Shown here: positions 45,399 through 53,764 of the stretch, in pieces | Layout: each line of letters begins with the position of its first letter | Numbering within the stretch: the first letter of the stretch is position 1 | Origin: Clostridium pasteurianum DSM 525 = ATCC 6013 | GTDB lineage: Bacteria > Bacillota > Clostridia > Clostridiales > Clostridiaceae | NCBI RefSeq assembly: GCF_000807255.1 | Contig: NZ_CP009268.1 | Coordinates: 1,270,384 to 1,334,383, forward strand | DNA length: 64,000 nucleotides | Direction of reading: 5' to 3' | Notes under the pieces: model-generated | The model's input: only the letters and a program-made list of their open reading frames with translations | What the model was told of the DNA's origin: nothing | Databases searched by the model: none | Position numbers and translations under genes: made by a program

Positions 45399-46120
45399 TT
45401 TCACGTTTTTTTAAAAAACAATACCCATCAGGTTATTTACTTGATGGGTACAAAATTATAAGCTTAATAGGGGAAGGCCGTTTTGGTAAATGCTACTTGG
45501 TTGAGATAAATAATAAATTATATATTTTAAAAGAAATAAAACCTAAATCCCTTAAAAAAAGTGGTGAAAAGGTTATGTTTGAAGAACAGATACTTTCTTC
45601 TATTGATAATCCTGCTGTTCCTAAATTAATTCATACTATAAAAAGAGACAATATATATGCTTATATATTAGAATATAAAAATGGAAAGACAATTGAGGAT
45701 ATGATTTTTGGGTATGGTCATAAATTTGCTAGTTCTGAAATTTATAATATAGGGATTAAATTGATAGATATAATAAAATACTTGCAGAAAAGAAATATTG
45801 TTCACAGAGATATAAGAATACCAAATGTAATTATTGATGAAGAAAATGTTTATCTTATAGATTTTGGATTAGCACGATTTATTGATAATAAAAAATACAG
45901 TATTTATGATGATTTTTTATATTTGGGTCATTTATTAATTCATTTATATTACTCATCTTTTACAAAGAACAACAGAAAGTCAAGACCCTGGTATGAGGAG
46001 TTACAGCTATCCTTTGATGAATTAAAATTTTTAAAAAGACTACTTGGAATAGAGAAAGAATACCAAGATATTTATGAATTAGAAAGAGAATTTTTGAATT
46101 TAAAACTCGATAAAGTATAG
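45395..46120 (+). CDS. Minimal Ser/Thr protein kinase
   Basis: A 241-residue eukaryotic-like kinase made up of the catalytic domain only. The Gly-rich loop is LIGEGRFGKCYLV, the VAIK-type Lys is in YILKEIKPKS, HRD is in IVHRDIRIPNVIID, and DFG is in VYLIDFGLARFID. An APE segment is not obvious and the activation loop is short. There is no membrane helix or PASTA repeat as in PrkC. It overlaps the small basic protein gene by 4 bp. It probably phosphorylates that partner or itself. A terminator follows. Confidence 0.78.
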   Translation: MISRFFKKQYPSGYLLDGYKIISLIGEGRFGKCYLVEINNKLYILKEIKPKSLKKSGEKVMFEEQILSSIDNPAVPKLIHTIKRDNIYAYILEYKNGKTIEDMIFGYGHKFASSEIYNIGIKLIDIIKYLQKRNIVHRDIRIPNVIIDEENVYLIDFGLARFIDNKKYSIYDDFLYLGHLLIHLYYSSFTKNNRKSRPWYEELQLSFDELKFLKRLLGIEKEYQDIYELEREFLNLKLDKV

Positions 46121-46188
46121 TTAGTTATAGAAAATTATTAAGTATAGATGGTTGCTTTAATTACACATAATTATATTTTATAGTTTTT

Positions 46189-46222
46189 AAATTTAGGCAG
46201 GATACCCCCGCCTAAATTTTTT
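46189..46222 (+). terminator. Rho-independent terminator of the kinase gene
   Basis: AAATTTAGGC (46189-46198) pairs perfectly with GCCTAAATTT (46210-46219), followed by TTTT. On the other strand the tail is A-rich, so it serves the plus strand. Confidence 0.75.
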
Positions 46223-46233
46223 CATGCCTAAAA

Positions 46234-46419
46234 TTATTGTCTATCATCCTTATGTCTATTATAACCTCTCTGAGTTTGACCATTTACATTATATTTATCC
46301 ATTGAAAACTGCTTTACTTCTTTAATTTGTCCTTCCATGGCTGTTTCTGCATTTTCATTATGATCTTCTACACTCTTTTGATTAGCTTTTGAACTGTTTA
46401 GTGAATTAAAATTTGCCAT
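46234..46419 (-). CDS. Small hydrophilic protein of unknown function
   Basis: I take the ATG at 46419; 61 residues with a strong Asn/Ser/Gln/Lys bias, starting MANFNSLNSSKANQKSVEDH and ending NRHKDDRQ. No clear ribosome site precedes it and the longer frame begins at a TTG with none either, so expression is uncertain. The composition resembles small spore or stress-type proteins, but I recognise no family motif. It is convergent with the kinase operon and has no other partner. Confidence 0.4.
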   Translation of the reverse strand: MANFNSLNSSKANQKSVEDHNENAETAMEGQIKEVKQFSMDKYNVNGQTQRGYNRHKDDRQ

Positions 46420-46492
46420 TTTATATGTGGTTGACAAAATCTTATAGATTTATAAGATTTATTCCCTATATACTCGTAAATACTTAATAGTT

Positions 46493-46786
46493 TTTAACAT
46501 GACTAACTTGGCATAAGACTTCCACGCACTCTGTACAGCTCTCACACAAAATCAAAAAAAAGATTTTGGTTCTCTGCTTGCACTCTGTACAGTCCTCGCA
46601 CCAAATTAAAATTTGGGCTCTCTACTTGCACTCTGTACAGCGATTCATACCAAATACAAAATAAATTTTGTTTTATCTGCTTGCACGCTGTGAAAGTGAG
46701 AGTTCGGCCAAGTAAGCCATGCATTTGCAGTTCTAAAATTCAGATGAGATAAAAGAATCCCCACTTGAATTAACAACTTGCTTCAA
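46493..46786 (+). repeat. Modular hairpin element, copy C (3 modules)
   Basis: 294 bp. The left end is TTTAACATGACTAACTTGGC. Three modules follow, with the third of the ACCAAATACAAAATAAATTT type. The last segment is GCACGCTGTGAAAGTGAGAG instead of the TTCTTCAAGTGGGAG found in copies A, B, D and E. The right hairpin is GTTCTAAAATTCAG with the remnant TTGAATTAACAAC. It lies between the small protein gene and map. The stretch 46787-47163 is AT-rich with no gene. Confidence 0.72.
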
Positions 46787-47163
46787 TTTACGAGATGTCA
46801 ACTCTCTCCTTTCTTAATATTTATCAGCTTTATTTTTTATTCTCAATATAATGCTAACAATCCATAAGATTGTATTCCATGATTAAATCATTTTTGCATT
46901 TAATTTTAATTAACAATATATATTTTATACAATATATTAATAGTTATACGGATTGATAAGTTAATAGCTTATGGTATAATTAGGAGTAATTAATCAAAAG
47001 TTATTTATATTAATTATAGAATTTTATATGATAAATTTTAATTTACATATAATCAATAATTTTTATTGTCAATATAATATAATTGTAAATAATAAATTGA
47101 TTTAAGGTAAAATAATTAGTATAATAATAAAAAAATTAAGGCTAAGAATAGAAGGGGTAAATA

Positions 47164-47913
47164 GTGATAGAAATAAAAACAAAACAAGAAATAGAATATA
47201 TGAGAGAAGCAGGTAAAATACTGGCAGCATGTCATAAAGAAATTAAAAAAATGATAAAGCCTGGTATAACTACCATGGAAATAGACGCTTTTGTGGAAAA
47301 ATTTTTAAAAAAGTACAATGCAACTCCAGAAGAAAAAGGTTATATGGGATATCCTTATGCTACATGTGCTTCAGTAAATGATGAAATCTGCCATGGATTT
47401 CCGACTAAGAAACCTTTAAAAGAAGGTGATATTGTAACTATAGACATGGTGGTAAATTTAAATGGATGGCTAGCTGATTCTGCATGGTCTTATGCTATAG
47501 GAAAAATATCAAAAGAAGCAGAAAATCTTATGAAAGTTACAAAAGAATGTCTTTATAGAGGAATAAAAAAAGCTGTTCCTGGAAATCACATAGGTGATAT
47601 AGGTTATGAAATACAAACTTATGCTGAATCCCTTGGATATTCTGTAGTAAGAGATTATACAGGACATGGTATAGGTAAAAAGATGCATGATGATATAGCT
47701 GTACCTCACTATGGAAGGCCTGGAAGAGGGATAAAACTTAGAGAGGGAATGGTAATAACAATAGAGCCTATGATAAATATAGGAACTTATGAAACTGTAG
47801 AAGACAGCAATGGATGGACAGCACGTACTGCTGATGGCAGCCTTTCTGCTCAATATGAACACACACTTGCAATAACAGAAGATGGACCAATAATTTTAAC
47901 AGAACAGGATTAA
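47164..47913 (+). CDS. map: Methionine aminopeptidase, type I
   Basis: The GTG at 47164 follows GAAGGGG. The 249-residue enzyme removes the initiator Met from nascent proteins. The pita-bread metal site is present: VTIDMVVNLNGWLADSAWSY (Asp pair), DYTGHGIGKKMHDDIAVPHY (His), GMVITIEPMINIG (Glu) and YEHTLAITEDG (Glu). The N-terminus has no SH3 or zinc extension, so it is type Ia. It lies outside the usual ribosomal-protein operon, so it may be a second copy. It stands alone behind AT-rich DNA. Confidence 0.93.
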   Translation: MIEIKTKQEIEYMREAGKILAACHKEIKKMIKPGITTMEIDAFVEKFLKKYNATPEEKGYMGYPYATCASVNDEICHGFPTKKPLKEGDIVTIDMVVNLNGWLADSAWSYAIGKISKEAENLMKVTKECLYRGIKKAVPGNHIGDIGYEIQTYAESLGYSVVRDYTGHGIGKKMHDDIAVPHYGRPGRGIKLREGMVITIEPMINIGTYETVEDSNGWTARTADGSLSAQYEHTLAITEDGPIILTEQD

Positions 47914-48062
47914 AGGACAAAGTAAATCTTATGTTAGTGTAGTGATAAGCGTATGTTTCAGCTCATTAACAGGTACAGCTTTTTTAAATGGCAATATGGG
48001 TTTTTAGACCAGTAGGTCGGTTATGATAACTAACTTAAAAATATAAAATTTTCAAGCTATAA

Positions 48063-48227
48063 TTACTATATCCATCAATTTTGTTAACCTGCCAACAAGA
48101 CCCTGTTGTTAATAAATCTGGCCAAACTGGAGCTATTTTAGATGAATTATATGAGGAAGCTGCAACTGCTACCACCATCTTGTTGGAGATAACAGCTGCA
48201 GCCCTTAGCTTTCAAATAATTGTCTAA
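48063..48227 (+). pseudogene. Unrecognised gene remnant
   Basis: A frame reads ...LTCQQDPVVNKSGQTGAI and continues LDELYEEAATATTILLEITA to a TAA at 48225, with no start codon or ribosome site. Its composition looks coding but I recognise no family. It is probably the C-terminal end of a lost gene. A palindromic GACC-AGTA-GGTC at about 48007-48018, typical of TetR-type operators, lies just upstream. Confidence 0.25.
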
Positions 48228-48311
48228 ACATTAATATGCCATTAAAGTATAGTTTCTAGGAATCTAAATATCGATATTTTCTATACTTAGAAATCGTTAT
48301 ACAAGATTATC

Positions 48312-48445
48312 TCCCACCACTATTCACTTTCTACTGTCAACTATCCACTTATTAGGTGAATTTACTACTATCACTTTTCTAAATCTGATATTTGTTCTTT
48401 GAACTTTATACTTTGATGTTTGTTTCGTCTTTTCCCACTATTATG
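48312..48445 (+). repeat. Dispersed repeat family II, copy 1 (full)
   Basis: About 130 bp from CTCCCACCACTATTCACTTT to TCTTTTCCCACTATTA, including GATATTTGTTCTTTGAACTT and ACTTTGATGTTTGTTTCGTC. It matches the inverse of 62602-62721 along its length and 49778-49848 over its right half. It lies just beyond the 3' end of the CDF gene. There is no coding frame. Confidence 0.6.
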
Positions 48446-48450
48446 AGACA

Positions 48451-49632
48451 TTATTGAGTATAGTCTTGATCAATAGTTATAATAGCATCATAACATGGAT
48501 AAGCTTTTTTAATAGACTCAATTACACTTTTTTTTAGATTTTCTTTTTCCCTCTCAGATATTTTATCATCAAAACTTACAACTGCATCAAATAATATCTT
48601 CCTACACTTGCCATCACCGATTATTCGAAAATCATGAATTGATTTTATAATAGGGAAATTTTTTAATAGTTCTGTAACTGTATTTTTAGTTGAGATTATT
48701 TCTGCAGAATTATTACATATGGGATCCATATGTATAACTATAAAGATATCCAGTTTTTCAGAAAGTTCTTTTTCAGCGGTATCAATTATATCGTGAATTT
48801 TCATAATGGATATATTACAGGGAACTTCCGCATGAAGTGATGCCATTATTTTCTCAGGTCCATAATTGTGTATTATTATATCATGTACGCCTAAAATATT
48901 ATCGTAACTTAATATGCCGTTTTTAAGCTTTTTTATCAAAGTTGGATCTGGGGCTTCACCAAGCAATGGATTAAGAGTTTCTTTTAAAAATGAAATACCA
49001 GACAGTAATATAAATATGGCTATTATCATTCCAACATAGCCGTCTATTGATATGTTGAGAAAATATGATATTAATATAGAGAATACCAAGCCTATAAGTA
49101 TTATAGCATCATTTAAAGAATCGGTACCAGTGGCACTAATAGTAGAAGAATTTATTAATTTACCTAGACCTTTATTAAAATGACTTAACCAAAGTTTTAG
49201 AGGAATAGCGATCAGCATGATTATTAATGTAATTATGCTGAATTTTAGAGGCTCTGGATGCATTATCCTTTCGAAGGAACTTTTAACAAATTCAAAACCT
49301 ACCATTAGTATTAAAAATGAAACTATAAAAGCAGAAATATATTCTATTCTCCCATGTCCGAAAGGATGTTCTTTATCTGCAGGTTTGTTTGCCATTTTAA
49401 AACTAATTAGAGTTACCAAAGAAGAGGTTACATCTGTAAGATTATTAATGGCATTTGCAATTATAGCTATACTGTTAGTAATTAAACCTAGTACTATTTG
49501 AATTGTAAATAATATTAAATTAATTATTATTCCTATTATCCCACTTAAAAATCCATATTTTTCTCTTACATTTTTGTCATTTATATTATCGTAGTCTTTT
49601 ATAAAACGCGATACTATAAATTTTCCAGTCAT
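48451..49632 (-). CDS. Cation diffusion facilitator (CDF) family metal exporter
   Basis: A 393-residue CDF protein. It has six membrane helices, the first at GIIGIIINLILFTIQIVLGL, with metal-site residues in the NNLTDVTSSLVTLI stretch and the ADKEHPFGHGRIEYISAFIV loop (HPFGHGR). The cytoplasmic C-terminal domain follows the last helix and has GVHDIIIHNYGP and SLHAEVPCNISIM. These antiporters expel Zn2+, Mn2+ or Fe2+ in exchange for protons. The gene is bracketed by two copies of repeat family II. The metal is not determinable from sequence. Confidence 0.9.
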   Translation of the reverse strand: MTGKFIVSRFIKDYDNINDKNVREKYGFLSGIIGIIINLILFTIQIVLGLITNSIAIIANAINNLTDVTSSLVTLISFKMANKPADKEHPFGHGRIEYISAFIVSFLILMVGFEFVKSSFERIMHPEPLKFSIITLIIMLIAIPLKLWLSHFNKGLGKLINSSTISATGTDSLNDAIILIGLVFSILISYFLNISIDGYVGMIIAIFILLSGISFLKETLNPLLGEAPDPTLIKKLKNGILSYDNILGVHDIIIHNYGPEKIMASLHAEVPCNISIMKIHDIIDTAEKELSEKLDIFIVIHMDPICNNSAEIISTKNTVTELLKNFPIIKSIHDFRIIGDGKCRKILFDAVVSFDDKISEREKENLKKSVIESIKKAYPCYDAIITIDQDYTQ

Positions 49633-49777
49633 TTAAAACACTCCTTAAATAAAATCTTTTAGCAATTATTTACTAAAAGTATTTAATATTTTAACTTCTA
49701 TTATACGGTATTTTGATTAAATAGTATAGTAATTATACTCTTAATCTCTTAATTGAATATAGGAAAAAGGACTAAGC

Positions 49778-49848
49778 TTTCCCCCATTTGATATTTGTTC
49801 TTTCAACTTTACACTTTGATGCTTGTTTCGTCTTTTTCCACTATTATA
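49778..49848 (+). repeat. Dispersed repeat family II, copy 2 (right half only)
   Basis: About 70 bp, from CTTTCCCCCATTTGATATTT to GTCTTTTTCCACTATTATA. It is about 85-90% identical by eye to copy 1 over the same part. It is a partial copy in the same orientation as copy 1, on the other side of the CDF gene. The rest of the 49633-49967 gap holds the CDF promoter region and the M18 leader. Confidence 0.55.
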
Positions 49849-49967
49849 AAGTAAAAAACATTAATTATAGTTTATGCAATTTATTTTTCAGGTATTATGG
49901 AAAAATAAAGCTATTTTTTGATATACTTTATATGTCTAAACAATACAAACTTGGAGGTTTTATAGAT

Positions 49968-51275
49968 ATGAATACTGAAATAGAATTAGCTAAAGATCTT
50001 ATAGATTTTATATATGAAAGTCCTTCTTCTTTTCATACAGTAAAAAATATTAAAAAAATACTTATTAAAAAGGGATTTACTGAACTTAATGAAGGTGAAA
50101 GATGGGAATTACAAAAGGGGGAAAAATATTTTGTCATTAGAAATGATTCTGCTATTATAGCTTTTAATATTGGAAATGGAATTATAGCAAAAAAAGGATT
50201 TAAAATTATTGGAGCACATACAGATTCTCCAAGTTTTAGAATTAAACCATCTCCTGAAATGGCTGTAGAAAAAAGTTATATAAAATTAAATACAGAGGTA
50301 TATGGAGGACCTATTTTAAATACTTGGTTAGATAGACCACTTTCTGTGGCTGGAAGAATTACTGTAAAAGGTAAGGGCATACTTTATCCAGAAGCAGCAT
50401 TGGTAAATATAAAAAGGCCTATAATGATTATTCCAAATTTAGCTATACATATGAATAGGTCAATTAATAAAGGGGTAGAATTAAATAGACAATTGGATGT
50501 ACTTCCTTTATTAGGACTTATAAATGATACTTTAGAAAAGGATAATCTTTTGGTTAAAACTATAGCAAGGGAGTTTAATATAGAACCAGAGGAAATATTG
50601 GATTTTGATCTTTTTTTATATGAATACAATAAAGGAAATATAATAGGACTTAATAATGAATTTATTTCAAGCAGCAGATTAGATGATTTAGAAATGATTC
50701 ATGCAAGTCTTGCAGCTTTTACAGAGGCTGACATTACAGATGCTACTAATGTTCTAGCTTGCTTTGATAATGAAGAAATTGGAAGCTCTACGAAACAGGG
50801 AGCTGATTCAGAATTTCTTGCAGGAACTCTTGAGAGAATTGTCATATCTTTTGGCGGAGACAGGGAAGATTATTTCAGAGCGCTTTACAAGAGCTTTATG
50901 ATTTCAGCGGATGCTGCTCATGCTGTTCATCCTAATAGAGGAGAAAAAAGTGATCCTACTAATAGACCTATTATTAACAAAGGGCCAGTTATAAAAATAA
51001 GTGCAAATCAAAAATATACTTCTGACAGCAATACTATTTCAGTCTATGAAGCTATATGTAAAAAAGCAAAGGTACCTGTACAAAAATTTGTCAACAGATC
51101 TGACGAATTAGGTGGGAGTACAATAGGACCAATATCCTCTACTCATGTTGGAATAAGAACAGTGGATATGGGAACTCCACTTTTGGCTATGCATTCTATA
51201 AGAGAGCTATGTGGTGTTCAGGATCATATTTATGTTAAAAGATCCTTAAAAGAATTTTACAACGAAAATTCATAA
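49968..51275 (+). CDS. M18 family aminopeptidase
   Basis: The ATG at 49968 follows TTGGAGG; a longer upstream frame is noise. The 435-residue protein shows the M18 zinc-peptidase pattern: FIYESPSSFHTVKNIKKIL at the start, IIGAHTDSPSFRIKPSP with metal-ligand His and Asp, SSSRLDDLEMIHASLAAF, CFDNEEIGSSTKQGA (Asp-Asn-Glu-Glu) and the final STHVGIRTVDMGTPLLAMHS. It should remove N-terminal acidic or hydrophobic residues from peptides. It is cytosolic and forms a likely two-gene unit with the yyaC gene 41 bp downstream. Confidence 0.93.
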   Translation: MNTEIELAKDLIDFIYESPSSFHTVKNIKKILIKKGFTELNEGERWELQKGEKYFVIRNDSAIIAFNIGNGIIAKKGFKIIGAHTDSPSFRIKPSPEMAVEKSYIKLNTEVYGGPILNTWLDRPLSVAGRITVKGKGILYPEAALVNIKRPIMIIPNLAIHMNRSINKGVELNRQLDVLPLLGLINDTLEKDNLLVKTIAREFNIEPEEILDFDLFLYEYNKGNIIGLNNEFISSSRLDDLEMIHASLAAFTEADITDATNVLACFDNEEIGSSTKQGADSEFLAGTLERIVISFGGDREDYFRALYKSFMISADAAHAVHPNRGEKSDPTNRPIINKGPVIKISANQKYTSDSNTISVYEAICKKAKVPVQKFVNRSDELGGSTIGPISSTHVGIRTVDMGTPLLAMHSIRELCGVQDHIYVKRSLKEFYNENS

Positions 51276-51316
51276 ATTAAGGAATAGAGAATATCTAAAA
51301 TATGGGGGATATGCAT

Positions 51317-51817
51317 ATGGAAATTTATTACGGGGAGAAAGATGCTCATAAAAGGATAAGTGAAGAAATTGATAAAAGAATAGTAGATAAAAATAATATA
51401 GTAATATTGTGTATTGGAACAGATAGAAGTACGGGTGACAGTCTTGGACCTTTGGTGGGCACTTTTTTAAAGGGAATTGACAATGTTTATGGAACTTTGG
51501 AAAATCCAATACATGCTAAAAATTTGTCTAAAAGTATAAAAAATATAAAATTAATTTATGATAACCCCTATATAATTGTCATAGATGCTTGTCTTGGAAA
51601 TGCTAAAGATGTGGGTAAAATTATAGTTAAAGATAGTCCTATAGTTCCAGGAGTTGCATTAAATAAGAAATTGCAGGCGGTAGGTGATTTAAGTATAATT
51701 GGGGTGGTAAATGTGATTGATGATAAGGAGTTTATGGTACTTCAAAATACTAGATTAAATACTGTATATAATATGGCACAGGTTATTTCAAAGTCTATAA
51801 TTGCAGCTTCGCTTTAA
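51317..51817 (+). CDS. yyaC: YyaC-family spore protease-like protein
   Basis: I choose the ATG at 51317 because GGGGG lies seven bases upstream. The roughly 166-residue product has the hydrogenase-maturation-peptidase-like fold of YyaC: VILCIGTDRSTGDSLGPLVG, ENPIHAKNLSKSI, IIVIDACLGNAKDVGKI and PVGALNKKLQAVGDLS-like PGVALNKKL. YyaC proteins are sporulation-associated and resemble GPR, but the peptidase activity is unproven. It is 41 bp after the aminopeptidase, then a terminator follows. Confidence 0.85.
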   Translation: MEIYYGEKDAHKRISEEIDKRIVDKNNIVILCIGTDRSTGDSLGPLVGTFLKGIDNVYGTLENPIHAKNLSKSIKNIKLIYDNPYIIVIDACLGNAKDVGKIIVKDSPIVPGVALNKKLQAVGDLSIIGVVNVIDDKEFMVLQNTRLNTVYNMAQVISKSIIAASL

Positions 51818-51873
51818 AATGAGACTAATTGCTTGAAATATAAGAGTTGTCTAAATAAATTATACAAAAACTG

Positions 51874-51915
51874 TGGCTGTTATCTCTATGAATTTAAAGA
51901 TAACAGCCATTAGTT
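51874..51915 (+). terminator. Rho-independent terminator
   Basis: TGGCTGTTATCT (51874-51885) pairs perfectly with AGATAACAGCCA (51898-51909). The tail is weak (TTAGTTATG). It ends the yyaC gene. Confidence 0.65.
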
Positions 51916-51955
51916 ATGTGATGATTAAATTTTATTTGATTAGAGCAAGATTAAT

Positions 51956-52089
51956 TTTAACCTGACTAACTTGGCGTAAGTCTCCAGCTTCTTCAAGTGG
52001 GAGCCCAACGCCAAGTAAGCCATGCATTTGCAGTTCTAAAATTCAGATGAGGTAAAAGAATCCCAACCTGAATTAAGAACTTGCTTCAA
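51956..52089 (+). repeat. Modular hairpin element, copy D (no modules, minimal form)
   Basis: 134 bp. The left end (TTTAACCTGACTAACTTGGC) and right hairpin (GTTCTAAAATTCAG with CTGAATTAAGAAC) are joined directly by GTCTCCAGCTTCTTCAAGTG, without any internal module. The outer stem ACTTGGCGT/ACGCCAAGT is perfect. It begins 139 bp after yyaC and ends 12 bp before the stop codon of the convergent gene. This copy defines the core of the family. Confidence 0.75.
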
Positions 52090-52101
52090 GGGAATACAAA
52101 A

Positions 52102-53067
52102 TTAGCAGCATTCTCCATCACAGCTGGAGTCACTGGAACAGCCTGCACAAGGTGACTTAACTTGAAGGGGGATATATTTTACATTAAAAGAACAAGCTTT
52201 TAATGAATAGCTATTGTTAATATCCCCATTAAAATAAACTTTATCATTGTCAAAATTTATAGTTAGTGGGACTATATCTTTGACTTCATCGTTGATTACA
52301 CTGATTTTTAGACCTGGTTTATATATTTTCTTTTCACCAGTATTTGTAGTTATTTCTACGCTGTCAGAAGAGGTTGTTAGTGATTTTATATTTCCATCTT
52401 CAAAGAAATTTACAGAATTTAAATCAGCGTGAATACCTAATGCATCTACATCATAGGCATTTATTTCACCTATTGGAGTTTTTATTTTAGTTGGTCTTAA
52501 TGGTTCAAAGGATTTTAATTTGCCGCTGTTATAAAAGGCAAAACCTATACGGGACATAACTTTTCCAATAGGTGAATCTATTTCTACAGGATTAGTAGGC
52601 CAAAAGGTAACGCTTTTTACTACTCCATTTTCATAGAAATTTATAGATATAATTTTCTTTTCAATTTTTCCGACAGATAGATCTAAAGAAATATCTTCTG
52701 CAAGATTATATTCATCTTGTTCTGACCAATAAGCTGTAATCTGTCCGTTTAGAGGGAAAATTCGCTTGATTTTTCCGCTCTTATAGAATGTAATTAATTC
52801 TGCAGGTAAAGTTCCTACAGGTGTATTTATTTTAGTTTGATTTTGTAAATATATACTTTGTAGATTTCCATCATCATAAAAAGAAAGAGATTTTACATGT
52901 TTGCGTCTTTCACTGCCACTTTCATATTGTGGAATAAGGATTCCATAGGAAGTTTTTAACTCATTTACTGTTTTGGTTATAATACAATCTCTTGGATTAC
53001 CGTTCCCATAATAATCTAGGGAAGATATGCCCTCAATAATACCATATTTGGTACTTAATTTTTCCAT
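52102..53067 (-). CDS. Repeat protein with Cys-rich tail (function unknown)
   Basis: 321 residues behind GGGAGGAAT on the minus strand. At least five MORN-like repeats contain FY/FF-x-x-G-x-x-K/Q-S (for example FYDDGNLQSIYL, FYKSGKIKRIF, FYENGVVKSVTFWP, FYNSGKLKSFEPL, FFEDGNIKSL) at about 45-50 residue spacing. The tail is CAGCSSDSSCDGECC, which could bind a metal or cluster. No signal peptide. It is divergent from the iron-type ABC transporter unit upstream, which may share control. The family is not recognised. Confidence 0.6.
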   Translation of the reverse strand: MEKLSTKYGIIEGISSLDYYGNGNPRDCIITKTVNELKTSYGILIPQYESGSERRKHVKSLSFYDDGNLQSIYLQNQTKINTPVGTLPAELITFYKSGKIKRIFPLNGQITAYWSEQDEYNLAEDISLDLSVGKIEKKIISINFYENGVVKSVTFWPTNPVEIDSPIGKVMSRIGFAFYNSGKLKSFEPLRPTKIKTPIGEINAYDVDALGIHADLNSVNFFEDGNIKSLTTSSDSVEITTNTGEKKIYKPGLKISVINDEVKDIVPLTINFDNDKVYFNGDINNSYSLKACSFNVKYIPLQVKSPCAGCSSDSSCDGECC

Positions 53068-53427
53068 AATTTATTCCTCCCAATAATATAATAAATATTA
53101 TTTATTGATAAATTCTAAAAATTAATTTAATTGTATCCAATAATAAATTTTATGTCAATATTCATAATAAAATATGGTTTTATTAAAATATGATAAATAG
53201 ATAATAGTTTTGTAATTTATAAACAAATAATAATTTCTAACAAAAATAAATAATTTTTAAGAAAATTGTATAATTTATTGATAAAATATCAAAAAAATAT
53301 TGTAATAGTTATAAAATTTCATTATAATGAGTTATAACATATTTTGTATAGTTTTACACAATGATATATATACCGTAATAATACATTTTACATAATTTTA
53401 TATAGTTTTATTATTAATGGTATTAAT

Positions 53428-53736
53428 ATGAAGGGTGAAATGGAGGCAATAGTGGAAAATGTAATGAAATTTTAAAATGCAATTTTTCTTTGTGAAAATT
53501 ATCGGAATATTATGAAAATATCACCGCCTATGCTAAATGTTGTGTTATCTGGGTTTGAGTCTGTTGGAGAAATGCTGGAGGGAAAATTTGGCACTCCGTG
53601 GATATCTGTCAATTATCCATAGGGAATAACGGGTAGTAGAAATTTTATTGATAAAATACTAACATCATTGTCCATGGAGGTCACTAAAAGTTTTTATGAA
53701 ATAGAAGATAGCAGCATTATGGATGGTAGTTATTAA
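53428..53736 (+). pseudogene. Nitrogenase component 1-like oxidoreductase remnant
   Basis: One frame reads MKGEMEAIVENVMKF, stop (TAA at 53473), then NIMKISPPMLNVVLSGFESV, GEMLEGKFGTPWIS, stop (TAG at 53620), GITGSRNFIDKILTSLSMEV, and a final TAA at 53734. The pattern (LEEKFG-type entry followed by YP-x-GI) resembles the last part of nitrogenase component 1 family subunits. It has two in-frame stops and is only 103 codons instead of about 450. It lies just upstream of a FecCD transporter, in the position where intact copies are found in other clostridia. The 53068-53427 stretch has no other gene. Confidence 0.45.
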
Positions 53737-53764
53737 ATGAAAATCAGTTTAAAAGGGAGGAACT

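Noticed and set aside
48312-49848. Composite transposon around the CDF gene
   Set aside because: The flanking repeats carry no transposase and the second copy is partial.
53620-53622. In-frame TAG as a pyrrolysine codon in a nitrogenase-like protein
   Set aside because: A second in-frame stop (TAA at 53473) and severe truncation make decay much more likely; no pyl genes are seen.
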